Assembly (NCBI GenBank): GCA_947503265.1
Contig: CANNDC010000026.1
Span: 1-58,328 of the forward strand
DNA length: 58,328 bases
Direction of reading: 5' to 3'
DNA from: an uncultured Alteromonadaceae bacterium
GTDB lineage: Bacteria; Pseudomonadota; Gammaproteobacteria; Enterobacterales; Alteromonadaceae
Within the stretch, counting starts at the first letter, position 1, and each line of letters starts with the position of its first letter. A program made the translations under genes and the position numbers. This document shows positions 7,780 to 16,608 of this stretch, piece after piece. The notes below the pieces were generated by a model. That model searched no databases and was not told the DNA's origin. It worked only from the letters and a program-made list of their open reading frames with translations.

Positions 7780-8172
7780 TTACGCTACATAACCGATGAT
7801 CTCACCACCCATGCCCGCTTTACGCGCTGCACGATCAGTCATCACACCTTTTGAGGTCGACACGATAGCGATGCCCAAGCCACCCATAACCTTAGGAAGC
7901 TCATCTTTTTTCTTATAGATGCGCAGCCCAGGTCGGCTAACTCGTTCAATGCTCTCAATAACTTTTTTGCCTTCGAAATACTTAAGCGCTACTTCGATAA
8001 CAGGCTTAACGTCACCAGATACAGAAAAGTCTGCGATATAACCTTCATCTTTCAATACTTTCGCGATAGAAATGCGAAGCTTTGAAGAAGGCATAGCTAC
8101 AGTTACTTTCTGTGCCAACTGGCCGTTACGTATGCGGGTAAACATATCCGCGATTGGATCTTGCATGCTCAT
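7780..8172 (-). CDS. rpsH: Small-subunit ribosomal protein S8, probable spc-operon repressor
   Basis: 130 residues starting MSMQDPIADMFTRIRNGQ. The C-terminal RNA-binding signature (GLGIAIVSTSKGVMTDR, then GGEIIGYVA) is intact. S8 binds helix 21 of 16S rRNA. In E. coli it also binds the start of the rplE cistron to repress the operon; a similar sequence occurs here near 9018-9052. 13 bases after rpsN and 13 before rplF. Confidence 0.98.
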   Translation of the reverse strand: MSMQDPIADMFTRIRNGQLAQKVTVAMPSSKLRISIAKVLKDEGYIADFSVSGDVKPVIEVALKYFEGKKVIESIERVSRPGLRIYKKKDELPKVMGGLGIAIVSTSKGVMTDRAARKAGMGGEIIGYVA

Positions 8173-8185
8173 ATTAAGCTACTCC

Positions 8186-8491
8186 TTACCAGCTGGCTTT
8201 TTTAAGGCCAGGCACTTCACCGCGCATAGCTGCTTCACGCAACTTGATACGGCTAAGGCCAAATTTGCGTAGGAACCCATGTGGACGACCAGTCACACGG
8301 CAGCGATTCTGCTTGCGTGAAAGACTCGAGTCACGTGGAAGTTGTTGTAGCTTTAGAACAGCGTCCCAACGTTCTTCTTCAGAAACGTTAACATCGCTGA
8401 TAATCGCTTTAAGCGCAGCACGTTTTGAACCGTACTTTGCTGCTAGCTTGGCGCGTTTTACTTCGCGCGCTTTCATTGATTCTTTTGCCAT
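8186..8491 (-). CDS. rpsN: Small-subunit ribosomal protein S14 (long, zinc-free form)
   Basis: 101 residues, the long uS14 type. The C-terminal core RCRVTGRPHGFLRKFGLSR is present, without the four zinc cysteines of the short form (only one Cys remains). The protein therefore does not depend on zinc. It lies in the 30S head. 11 bases after rplE, 13 before rpsH. Confidence 0.98.
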   Translation of the reverse strand: MAKESMKAREVKRAKLAAKYGSKRAALKAIISDVNVSEEERWDAVLKLQQLPRDSSLSRKQNRCRVTGRPHGFLRKFGLSRIKLREAAMRGEVPGLKKASW

Positions 8492-8502
8492 AACCCTACA
8501 CC

Positions 8503-9042
8503 TTATTTTCTAAACGGGAAGTTAAACGCTGATAACAACGCTCTTGCTTCATCGTCTGAGTTTGCGCTAGTAGTGATAGTAATATCCATACCGCGAATTT
8601 TGTCGACTTTATCAAAGTCGATCTCAGGGAAGATAATTTGCTCACGCACACCCATGCTATAGTTACCACGGCCGTCGAATGATTTTGCATTCAAGCCACG
8701 GAAGTCACGGATACGAGGAATTGCAATTGAAACCAAACGTTCCAAGAATTCCCACATACGCTCGCCACGTAGGGTTACCTTACAGCCAATCGGATAACCT
8801 TCACGGATTTTAAAACCCGCAACGGATTTACGAGCAACAGTGACAATTGGTTTTTGTCCAGCAATCGCAGCCATATCAGCCTGCGCGTTTTCCAAAATCT
8901 TTTTGTCTGCTACTGCTTCACCCAAACCCATGTTTAAAGTGATTTTTTCGATCCGAGGGACTTGCATGACGCTTTTGTAGTCGAACTGCTTCGCAAGTTC
9001 GCCCACTACTGTTTCTTTATAGAAATCATGCAGTTTCGCCAT
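8503..9042 (-). CDS. rplE: Large-subunit ribosomal protein L5
   Basis: 179 residues from the ATG at 9042 (MAKLHDFYKETV). A TTG four codons upstream is in frame, but GGAG lies about 6 to 9 bases before the ATG and homologues begin at MAKL. uL5 hallmarks are KITLNMGLGEAVADKK, AGQKPIVTVARKSVAGFKIR and the end FNFPFRK. It binds 5S rRNA with L18. Its first codons overlap the proposed S8 operator. 16 bases after rplX, 11 before rpsN. Confidence 0.98.
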   Translation of the reverse strand: MAKLHDFYKETVVGELAKQFDYKSVMQVPRIEKITLNMGLGEAVADKKILENAQADMAAIAGQKPIVTVARKSVAGFKIREGYPIGCKVTLRGERMWEFLERLVSIAIPRIRDFRGLNAKSFDGRGNYSMGVREQIIFPEIDFDKVDKIRGMDITITTSANSDDEARALLSAFNFPFRK

Positions 9043-9052
9043 CGTACTCTCC
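9018..9052 (-). promoter_or_regulatory. Probable S8-binding operator at the rplE start
   Basis: The minus-strand sequence from the ribosome site through the seventh codon of rplE (GGAGAGTACGATGGCGAAAC, then TGCATGATTTCT) is nearly identical to the E. coli S8 target at the same place as I recall it. It can fold with the start codon in a hairpin: GATG against CAT(G) inside and AGAG against UUCU outside. S8 binding there represses translation of rplE and the genes after it. The outer stem is weaker here than in E. coli, and protein coding also constrains the sequence. Confidence 0.5.
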
Positions 9053-9058
9053 AATTAA

Positions 9059-9373
9059 TTAAACTAGTTCGCCGTTAGATTTGAAGAAACGAACTTTCTT
9101 CTCATCTTCCAAACGGAAACCAACGCGATCTGCTTTACCCGTTGCTGGGTTAACAATCGCTACATTTGATACGTGAATTGCTGCTTCCTTATCTACAATG
9201 CCACCAGGGACATTAGCTTGAGGATTAGGCTTTTGGTGTTTCTTCACCAAATTCACACCTTCTACTATTAGTCGGTTGTCTTCAGCAAGCACTTTAAGGA
9301 CTTTGCCTTGCTTGCCTTTGTCTTTACCAGCTAATACGACTACTTCATCATCACGACGAATTTTTCTAGCCAT
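9059..9373 (-). CDS. rplX: Large-subunit ribosomal protein L24
   Basis: 104 residues. The KOW motif near the N-terminus (VVVLAGKDKGKQGKVLKV) and GVNLVKKHQKPNPQANVPGG identify uL24, which starts 50S assembly and lies at the exit tunnel. 12 bases after rplN, 16 before rplE. Confidence 0.98.
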   Translation of the reverse strand: MARKIRRDDEVVVLAGKDKGKQGKVLKVLAEDNRLIVEGVNLVKKHQKPNPQANVPGGIVDKEAAIHVSNVAIVNPATGKADRVGFRLEDEKKVRFFKSNGELV

Positions 9374-9385
9374 TATCGTGACTCC

Positions 9386-9754
9386 TTATAGTACCTCTGG
9401 GGCCAAAGAAATGATTTTCATGAAGTTATCTCCACGAAGCTCACGTGTGACCGGGCCAAAGATACGCGTACCTATAGGTTGCTTGTTTGCATTAAGCAAA
9501 ACAGCTGCGTTGTTATCAAAACGGATAGTTGAACCATCAGCTCGACGAACGCCTTTCCTAGTACGCACCACCACTGCATTCAGAACATCACCTTTTTTTA
9601 CTTTGCCACGAGGAATTGCTTCCTTGACTGTAACTTTGATGACGTCACCGATATGTGCATAACGGCGATGCGAGCCACCAAGAACCTTAATACACTGAAC
9701 CCTGCGAGCGCCGGAGTTGTCGGCGACATCCAGGTTAGTTTGCATTTGGATCAT
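9386..9754 (-). CDS. rplN: Large-subunit ribosomal protein L14
   Basis: 122 residues, starting MIQMQTNLDVADNSGARR and ending FMKIISLAPEVL, the standard uL14. It sits at the subunit interface beside L19. It is the first gene of this operon and has a promoter of its own about 130 bases upstream. The gene normally found just upstream, rpsQ at the end of the S10 operon, is absent; a lipoprotein gene follows instead. Confidence 0.98.
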   Translation of the reverse strand: MIQMQTNLDVADNSGARRVQCIKVLGGSHRRYAHIGDVIKVTVKEAIPRGKVKKGDVLNAVVVRTRKGVRRADGSTIRFDNNAAVLLNANKQPIGTRIFGPVTRELRGDNFMKIISLAPEVL

Positions 9755-9883
9755 GTTAGTGCTCCGCTGTTAAATGTAAGACTCTCTCGAGTCGTTAAAG
9801 CTGCAAAAAATCATTCTCTAACATATTGAAATAAAACGTTAAGAGGTGTTTTTTTGCACATACCCCTATAAAAAGGGCGCGAA

Positions 9884-9911
9884 ACTATAACAGAAAACAA
9901 TGTTATGTCAT
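9884..9911 (-). promoter_or_regulatory. spc-operon promoter with GC-rich discriminator
   Basis: Minus strand: ATGACA (9911-9906), 16-base spacer, TATAGT (9889-9884), then TTCGCGCCC, a GC-rich discriminator like that of stringent ribosomal promoters. The transcript would begin near 9877, leaving a 120-base leader before rplN with a small GACTC/GAGTC hairpin at 9780-9793. The remaining bases of 9755-10013 show nothing else. Confidence 0.75.
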
Positions 9912-10013
9912 AGCTCAAATTGAATTTTTTCCGTAATTAAATGGACTATTTACATTCTGCTGTAAACAGCAACGGATTGACTATGAGATGGGGGAGAAAA
10001 AAGTAAATGCAAC

Positions 10014-10042
10014 TAAAAAAAACGGCTCCTATGGAGCCGTTT
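10014..10042 (-). terminator. Intrinsic terminator of the DUF4397 lipoprotein gene
   Basis: A perfect 10-bp stem (10020-10029 with 10033-10042) with a 3-base loop, followed in the minus direction by a T-run (complement of 10014-10022). It lies 26 bases after the stop at 10068. Confidence 0.9.
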
Positions 10043-10067
10043 ACTATTTTAACCTATGGTTATTCTT

Positions 10068-11447
10068 TTATCGAAGCAAAGATATCTTGTAACCCGTTGG
10101 AGAATCAGCTGATTCTTCAATGGTAATTATGTAGTTTGCTTCTTCGTTTATACCAATTAATTCAGTTCGGTCTAGCAACACCTGCGTATCTTCATTGTCG
10201 TCAAATACTGCGACTAACTCATAGAAGTCACTTGGCAAGGTAACACCCTTTACTTCACCCGGGTCGATACTTGAGATTAGGAACTGGGCTGATTCGATAG
10301 TTTCGTCTTTACGAACGAAATATAAATCGACATCAACAAAATCGGATACCAAATTAGCTGCAGCAACTTGCTTGTCAAAAACCTGAGGTTGCGTACTTTC
10401 ATTGAAAGATACTGATGTTAAGACATCATTCTCATCTTGATAAAGTAATATCGCTTTGCTTTCACCTTGATTCAATGTAACTAGGCGGTTGTTGAAAGTA
10501 AGTGAAGCATCAGCAGCTGAAGTCGCCGTTAAACGGTAGTCACCAAACTCTACTTCTGTAAAGCTAGTGATACTGTTTGCTGCAACGTTCTCGTCTGGAT
10601 TAGTTGCCGTGTTACCTTGCAAACTCACATTCACTGCGCCGTTATCTAAACTGTTATAGATACGGTATTGTGCACTCGCATTCACATCATCAAGGTTAAC
10701 CACGTTAGAAGAGTTGATCACTAAATCAATCTCTACACCAGATTGAATTGCACCACTACTGCCTCGAATGATTAGTACGTACTCGGTATCAAATCCAAAC
10801 TGGATAGTGTTACTTTCAAACAACACGTCTGTTGAACCTGGCGCAGTAAGATAAATAGTGTAACTTCCTTCATCGAAATCATCACTGTCACTATCAGGTG
10901 CCCAATAGACCAGTTCTTCAAAATTTTCATATTCAATGGTGCCGAGCAAGTTGGCTTCGCTGAAAGGAGCACCCGCATCACTCATATGCAAATCAAAGTT
11001 ACTTTGGTCAGCTGTTACTGACACAGCAAACAGTCTGAAATGATTATCTAAGTCGTCTTCACGATTAAATCTGTACTCATTGAAAGTAGGTGAATCAAAA
11101 TCGCCACTCAACACCACTAGTGTTTTCTGGCCATCAGGAATATCAACTTCACGAGTTTCAATGATGACTTCTTGGTCATCAGAATCGATACGCAGAAACT
11201 CAATTTCCGTAAATCCGGCTTCAACACTATCAATGGCAGGAGAAACATCGCCATAAGAAGCTGAAAGATTGATTCGAGTTAGCTCAGTTCCACGCAGAGT
11301 TGTTTGTGCGCTGTTTGCTGAACCGTTGTAAAACTGAATGATCGATTGAGATGAAAATTCGTTATCATCGTCATCTGAACCGCCACATGCGGACAAACCT
11401 GCCGCCGCAATCACACCCAAAAGGGCATATAAAACTTTACTTCGCAT
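10068..11447 (-). CDS. Lipoprotein with tandem DUF4397-like domains
   Basis: 459 residues. The signal peptide ends in the lipobox LSAC (Cys21), followed by a Gly/Ser/Asp linker, so it is a membrane-anchored, probably outer-membrane, lipoprotein. The rest is beta-rich with recurring units of the type (Q/Y)xRxYN(G/S)xxNxxxxxxxL (near residue 38 and near 263), VxFGxYRLTAT and glutamate/aspartate-rich strands. This resembles DUF4397, a beta-sandwich family of unknown role in surface lipoproteins. I judge two or three domains. It is single, with its own terminator, and lies where the S10 ribosomal operon would be expected. No catalytic motif seen. Confidence 0.75.
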   Translation of the reverse strand: MRSKVLYALLGVIAAAGLSACGGSDDDDNEFSSQSIIQFYNGSANSAQTTLRGTELTRINLSASYGDVSPAIDSVEAGFTEIEFLRIDSDDQEVIIETREVDIPDGQKTLVVLSGDFDSPTFNEYRFNREDDLDNHFRLFAVSVTADQSNFDLHMSDAGAPFSEANLLGTIEYENFEELVYWAPDSDSDDFDEGSYTIYLTAPGSTDVLFESNTIQFGFDTEYVLIIRGSSGAIQSGVEIDLVINSSNVVNLDDVNASAQYRIYNSLDNGAVNVSLQGNTATNPDENVAANSITSFTEVEFGDYRLTATSAADASLTFNNRLVTLNQGESKAILLYQDENDVLTSVSFNESTQPQVFDKQVAAANLVSDFVDVDLYFVRKDETIESAQFLISSIDPGEVKGVTLPSDFYELVAVFDDNEDTQVLLDRTELIGINEEANYIITIEESADSPTGYKISLLR

Positions 11448-11566
11448 TAAAAAACTATCCTTAAATAAACAAGCGCAAAACTAAATTGCCGGTGATTTTA
11501 TAACGAAGTTACGATTCTTACACTAATTAAAAGTTCAAACGAAGGTAAAAACTTTATAAAAAAACC

Positions 11567-11588
11567 TAAAAAGGCGCTAAAAAGCGCC
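11567..11588 (-). terminator. Intrinsic terminator of the acyl-CoA synthetase gene
   Basis: GGCGCT (11573-11578) and AGCGCC (11583-11588) form a perfect 6-bp stem with an AAAA loop. On the minus strand it is followed by TTTTT (complement of 11568-11572). It is about 80 bases past the stop at 11671. A T-run also follows on the plus strand. Confidence 0.75.
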
Positions 11589-11670
11589 ATTTTTCATAAT
11601 ATTAATAGAAATTGTCAGGGCATATTTATTTTTATTGTATGATTTAGCTCTACATTAAAATATTCAAACC

Positions 11671-13308
11671 CTAAACCCAAACCACTTTTTCTTTGTAGCT
11701 AGCATTAATAATATCATGATACTTTTTCTCAAGCACATGACGTTTGATTTTAAGCGTAGGAGTTAGAAGATCATTATCAACAGTCCACTCTTCATCAATA
11801 ACAACTAACCGATCAAGTACTTGATGACTTTCAAGAGTAGCATTCACCTGCATTAGCGTTTCTTGCAAACTTTCACTTAATTCTGCTTTATCGCCAACTC
11901 GAGCCTCAGCGGATAAGACTAACAACGCAATTGGTTGCTTTAAATCACTTCCGGTAACACAAACCTGCTCAACTTGAGAATTCTCCATCAATTTGGACTC
12001 AATGGGCACTGGCGTAATGTATTTTCCTTTAGCGGTCTTAAATATATCTTTTAAGCGACCGGTTATGCGAACATACCCTTCGCTATCCATTTCGCCTTTG
12101 TCACCCGTCCGTAAATATCCATCTTCGGTAAACACTTCAGCAGTTTTATCTGGTTCAAGATAGTATTCTTTCATATTGCCAGGTGCTTTGGTTTGAATTT
12201 CACCATCTTCGGCAATTCGAATATCTACACCTTCATATGCTCGTCCAATACACCCTACTTTGTCTAACCTAAACGGAATGCTGCTCGTGCCTAATGCACA
12301 ATTTTCAGTCATCCCCCAGCCTTCAGAAATATTCACTCCAATTTTGTGAAACCACCTAATGGTTGCTGGAGAAATAGGTGCTGAGCCGCTGGCACAAAGC
12401 CGAGTATTGTTTAGCCCTAACCCTTCGCGCATTTTTTTGGCAATAATCCCCTTGACGATAGGGATACTCAGCAGCAAATTCAGCTTTTTCTGAGGGATCT
12501 GCGCCAGTATTCCCATTTGGAAACGAGTCCATAGTCGAGGGACAGAGATAAACAAGGTTGGCTGACAACGATGAATATCTGTTTTGAAGGTATCCAAAGA
12601 TTCAATGAAGAATATTTGCATACCAGAATAAAGACTGGCCATTTCAACCAAAATTCTTTCGGTAATGTGTGAAAGTGGCAAGTAGCTTAGAATTCGATCA
12701 CTGTCATTTACTGACAACGCAGAAAGCGACGCATGGGCTGACCAGCTCACAGATGAGTACGGGTGAAGCACTCCCTTCGGATTTCCTGTACTGCCAGACG
12801 TATAAATAATTGTCATAGTGTCTTCCAACGAGGGCACTGGTGATTCTTCAAATGGTGCTTCGCTGGTGATGGTTTCCCAATCAATATCTAGTTCTGGCCC
12901 TGGATAAGGAAAACCAATACTCTTTACTGATTCTGGTATTGCTTTGATTTGATCTTCAGCATGTTCAAGTTTACCGACGAAAATAGCCGGACACTTAGCA
13001 TGGTCGATAACATAACTGATTGTTTCGCGACCCGCCGTCGGAAATATGGGGACAGAGATATTCCCGGTTAACATTATCGCAAGATCAACAATAAACCATT
13101 CTGCACAATTTTTTGAAATGAGACCTATATGACTGCCTTTAGGAAAGCCTAATTTATTGATACCAGCCGCGACCTTTCTTACTTGTTGGTCGAATTCTCG
13201 CCAAGTTAGGCTGCGAGTTTGGCCATTTTCAGGCTGAGTAAGATACGTCTGATCAGGACGCATTTTCACTTGTTCGTAGAGCATTTCGAGAGGCGTTTTT
13301 AATGTCAT
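11671..13308 (-). CDS. AMP-dependent long-chain acyl-CoA synthetase
   Basis: 545 residues, full length for the adenylate-forming family. The ATP-binding loop TIIYTSGSTGNPKGV lies near residue 165. The GWGMTENCALGTSS motif follows near 330, and TGDKGEMDSEGYVRITGRLKD near 410 carries the hinge into the C-terminal lid. The C-terminal catalytic lysine region is PTLKIKRHVL. It should activate a fatty acid to its CoA thioester on the inner face of the membrane. It looks closer to the FadD15-like bacterial/eukaryotic long-chain group than to E. coli FadD, judged by eye. Monocistronic, divergent from the 979-residue secreted protein; the 210-base gap between them shows no clear operator. Confidence 0.88.
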   Translation of the reverse strand: MTLKTPLEMLYEQVKMRPDQTYLTQPENGQTRSLTWREFDQQVRKVAAGINKLGFPKGSHIGLISKNCAEWFIVDLAIMLTGNISVPIFPTAGRETISYVIDHAKCPAIFVGKLEHAEDQIKAIPESVKSIGFPYPGPELDIDWETITSEAPFEESPVPSLEDTMTIIYTSGSTGNPKGVLHPYSSVSWSAHASLSALSVNDSDRILSYLPLSHITERILVEMASLYSGMQIFFIESLDTFKTDIHRCQPTLFISVPRLWTRFQMGILAQIPQKKLNLLLSIPIVKGIIAKKMREGLGLNNTRLCASGSAPISPATIRWFHKIGVNISEGWGMTENCALGTSSIPFRLDKVGCIGRAYEGVDIRIAEDGEIQTKAPGNMKEYYLEPDKTAEVFTEDGYLRTGDKGEMDSEGYVRITGRLKDIFKTAKGKYITPVPIESKLMENSQVEQVCVTGSDLKQPIALLVLSAEARVGDKAELSESLQETLMQVNATLESHQVLDRLVVIDEEWTVDNDLLTPTLKIKRHVLEKKYHDIINASYKEKVVWV

Positions 13309-13518
13309 ATTATTACCTATTCCAAATTCATTTTGATCGCAATCTACAAGGTTAATCGGCTGCTTAACAAAAAGCTAACAATTCTTTGTTATGCATAAGA
13401 TAACTACTGATGATGATCGATAAAAGAAAAATAATAACTTTTTTGACGGGTTTTCCTTCGACATCCCGCTTTGATAGATAGGGCGGATTGAACTGCCTTT
13501 GATAAACGGAGAGTTATT

Positions 13519-16458
13519 ATGAAACATATTAAGACATGGTCGAGGTTGACATCTGCAGTTCTTTTATCCGCCTCACTCTTATTTGCAACCTTATCACACC
13601 ATGCTAATGCATCACCTGTTGAGTGTGACAGCAGTCAATGCACAGTGAGTCTGACTCCTTCTCTGCAAATCGTCGCAGGAGCAGGAAAGATAGACGAATC
13701 AGTCATTCCGGGTCGAATCGAAATTTTCGGCGATATTGTCCTTCGGGCACCAAGCATGGACCTGCCATTGAGTTCGGCTCAATTGGTTATGCAACGTAAT
13801 CCTTACACTGGCGAGTTGCTCGAATTTTATGGCATGGCTGCCATGCCAATTGACGAGTGGGAACTACTCGAAGATTTAAGCCTTGACGCAGAGCCACCCA
13901 TGGCCGTGATAGGGTTGTTTCAACAAAACACCCTGAACGAATTATTTTCTAACCTCATACCGTTAAATGATGGCGAAGCCATAGACGGTTCAAGAAGAGA
14001 GTCTGTTCAACCGTATTTAGTGTTTCATGCAAGCTCTGGCGGTTTGAGCCTGGATATTAACAAGATGTTCAAACTTGGAATGGGTGACAACTCTTCGTTT
14101 TCTCTAGCTATAGCCGAAGAAAAAAGTATTAGTTTTGCGTTAGATATTGAAGACCCTTATTTGTTCGTTGGTCAAGATTTCAAAATGAGCTTCAAACGCG
14201 CAGATGGCAGCAATCAAATTGAGCCTGATAAAAGCTATCTTTCCGTCCGCACTGAAACCACTGACGAGTTTGGCGATGTGACAGGTGAAACCATTGAATA
14301 CTACGACGACAACGGGGCCCTTGTTCATAAATTTATCCACGATACCCAAACAGGTGCTTTGATTAAACACGATATCGCCAGTGATGGTCGTGTCACTGTG
14401 AATTTTTATCAACGTGATGAAAGTGGCGACTTTACTCGCGAGGGCGCCAACAAAGAAGATGGCGATTACTTCAATTTATTTGAATTGAACGAAGGTGCAG
14501 ATGTAAATAATCGCAACCGCACCAGAGTTAACGGATTCACTACAACTCGCTACGATGAAAAAGATGCTAACGGTATGGTCAGCCGCGAAATAATTGAGCA
14601 CAAGGACAGCCAAGGCAATGTGGTTTACAAATATATTTACGACCCAGCTACGGACAAAATGACCAAGCAAGATTTTAGTGACGACGGAAAGCTAGTCGTG
14701 AGCTTCTATGAAGGTGATGGCAGCGGTGACTATGTACTCGCGGGTTCAGATAAAAATGATGGCGACTACTTTTCGCGTGCTGAAATAGACAAAGGAACTG
14801 ACGTAAGCGATAACAACAGACCTAGAGATACGGATAAGGCTAAAACAGACAACAATGATTCAAACGACAAGAAACGCCGCAAGTTTGATTTGGGTATCGA
14901 TGCTTTCGCATTCTCAAAAAATGGCTGGATTCCTTATGTAGCAGAAAATACTTACGGTGTTCCCCATGATTCACGAGAGTTTAGCGGTCAGCTATACCTC
15001 AAAGGTGCTATTACCATGGACGGCTTTCTTGTTTTGGATGGAGAAGTTGTCACCTACATAGGAGATCAAGGTTTCGTCATGGGTGGTAACGGTGATTTAG
15101 CCATGACTATCCCTGGGTTACCTGACGCTGTCGATTTTTCTCTCTATCTGGGCAGCGCTTCGTCTACTTTCCAAACTACTCTAGACAAACAAATGGCATT
15201 CATCAGTGGTGTGATGGCGCCGGACACTGGTTTATTCAAAAAACTACTGCCGATTTCTCCAGAAGGACAAGTACTTGCAGCAGGTTATATTGATAGTGAG
15301 TTAGTCGACACAGAAATTTCTCTGGATGGAAGTTTTAGTCTAGGCGCCCAAAAACTAGGTGACCTAATCGGTGTTCAACTTAATGATTTGCAAAGTGTAC
15401 AAGGCAGAGCAACATTAGGTGCTCAAGGGTTTAGCCTACATGGCATTACTACCAGTCAAATTCACCCAGATATAAAATTTGGCGGCGCCATCACAGTAGA
15501 AGTGGATATTTCTTTCGTCGACCCTCAAGATTTTAGATTAAAATTGGGTGGCCAAGCAGATGTATTCGGTGTTGGTCTTGAAGAAGTAAGCATTGAAATT
15601 TCTAAAAAAGGTATGTTCTTAAACGGTGTGTTTGTTACACCTCTTACAGAAATTGCCATGATGGGTTCTATCTCAAATCGCGGACCGGCTTTGGCTGGAT
15701 ACGCAACCTTGTCTCTTGGTTTAGGCGAAATTACCAAGGCTATGCAAGATGCCACTCAAGCATTAACCAAAGCCCAAGACGAAGTCAGAAAACTGGATAG
15801 TGAAATTGCTCGTCTCAGAGCAGAAGTGGTGGAAAGAAGAGCAGACCACCAACGCAAGTTACAGGCTGCACAAAGTGCCGTAACTTCTGCACAGTCTAAA
15901 ATCAACGGCATCAATGCGGCTATTTCAAAAGAGTACAAAGGCATTAGTTATCAAAAGAGTCGTATTTCAAGCAAATACAGATGGTACAAGAAAGCTAAGT
16001 GGTACCAGAAAGCAGGCCGCTGGGCATCTTACAAAGCTGAAAGGGCGTGGAGAAATGCCGTCATTGCAAAACACTATGTAGTTATTGGCACCCTAAAAGG
16101 TACACTCGCTGTAGCAAAAGTCGCCCTTGAAGCCACTAAAATAGCGCTAAAAGGTCTAGAAGTACTGACCGAAATTACTCCAGTGGACTTAGATCCCAAA
16201 GTCGCTTCTGTACTGACTGCAAGAGGGGTTGCTGTTGCTGCTCTTGAAATCGCTAAACTACCGTTTAAACATGTACCTATAATTGATTACGATTTTGAAG
16301 GTCATATTGAAGCGAAACTCGACATTACCGGAATTCACGGCAGTGTGACAGCATCATTCGACGGATTCGAAGCATTGAAGGGTTCTTTGGAATTTGATCC
16401 TGTACCAAATGCGTGTATTACGATTCCAACCTTTGGCAACGCCTGTACTAAGTTCTGA
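13519..16458 (+). CDS. Large secreted protein with internal repeats and coiled-coil, function unknown
   Basis: 979 residues. A clear signal peptide (cleavage after HHANA, near residue 31) predicts export, with no lipobox. In order: a beta-rich region (32-250); two copies of a 75-residue acidic repeat (about 257-334 and 360-434), both running NG/GN-V(H/Y)K(F/Y)I, then DxxTGxxxK-D-SDG, VxFYxxDxSGDF/Y, DGDYF and G(A/T)DVxxxNR; a hydrophilic Asp/Asn-rich linker (435-455); a long beta-rich region (455-740) of glycine-rich strands; a heptad-like coiled coil (about 743-815); a strikingly basic Tyr/Trp/Lys segment (about 816-850) and a hydrophobic helical stretch; then a final beta domain with two Cys (NACITIPTFGNACTKF). 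I recognise no family. The start has GGAG 9 bases upstream. Confidence 0.8.
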   Translation: MKHIKTWSRLTSAVLLSASLLFATLSHHANASPVECDSSQCTVSLTPSLQIVAGAGKIDESVIPGRIEIFGDIVLRAPSMDLPLSSAQLVMQRNPYTGELLEFYGMAAMPIDEWELLEDLSLDAEPPMAVIGLFQQNTLNELFSNLIPLNDGEAIDGSRRESVQPYLVFHASSGGLSLDINKMFKLGMGDNSSFSLAIAEEKSISFALDIEDPYLFVGQDFKMSFKRADGSNQIEPDKSYLSVRTETTDEFGDVTGETIEYYDDNGALVHKFIHDTQTGALIKHDIASDGRVTVNFYQRDESGDFTREGANKEDGDYFNLFELNEGADVNNRNRTRVNGFTTTRYDEKDANGMVSREIIEHKDSQGNVVYKYIYDPATDKMTKQDFSDDGKLVVSFYEGDGSGDYVLAGSDKNDGDYFSRAEIDKGTDVSDNNRPRDTDKAKTDNNDSNDKKRRKFDLGIDAFAFSKNGWIPYVAENTYGVPHDSREFSGQLYLKGAITMDGFLVLDGEVVTYIGDQGFVMGGNGDLAMTIPGLPDAVDFSLYLGSASSTFQTTLDKQMAFISGVMAPDTGLFKKLLPISPEGQVLAAGYIDSELVDTEISLDGSFSLGAQKLGDLIGVQLNDLQSVQGRATLGAQGFSLHGITTSQIHPDIKFGGAITVEVDISFVDPQDFRLKLGGQADVFGVGLEEVSIEISKKGMFLNGVFVTPLTEIAMMGSISNRGPALAGYATLSLGLGEITKAMQDATQALTKAQDEVRKLDSEIARLRAEVVERRADHQRKLQAAQSAVTSAQSKINGINAAISKEYKGISYQKSRISSKYRWYKKAKWYQKAGRWASYKAERAWRNAVIAKHYVVIGTLKGTLAVAKVALEATKIALKGLEVLTEITPVDLDPKVASVLTARGVAVAALEIAKLPFKHVPIIDYDFEGHIEAKLDITGIHGSVTASFDGFEALKGSLEFDPVPNACITIPTFGNACTKF

Positions 16459-16564
16459 CAATTTGGCTGAGGTGCAGCAAGTTAACGCTTCGCTGCACGC
16501 CATTTGCACCAAAGTACAGTTGAGTTAAAAAGAACTTGAAACGTTTGCGAAGCAAGCAGCTACC

Positions 16565-16601
16565 AAGGCCTGATTTCGATGCTTAATCGGACTCAGGCCT
16601 T
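16565..16601. terminator. Bidirectional terminator between convergent genes
   Basis: AAGGCCTGA (16565-16573) pairs perfectly with TCAGGCCTT (16593-16601) around a 19-base loop, followed by TTTTAGTTTTT on the plus strand. It is placed between the stops of the 979-residue protein (plus) and the beta-propeller lipoprotein (minus). The A-run on the left side is short, so the plus direction looks stronger. Confidence 0.75.
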
Positions 16602-16608
16602 TTAGTTT

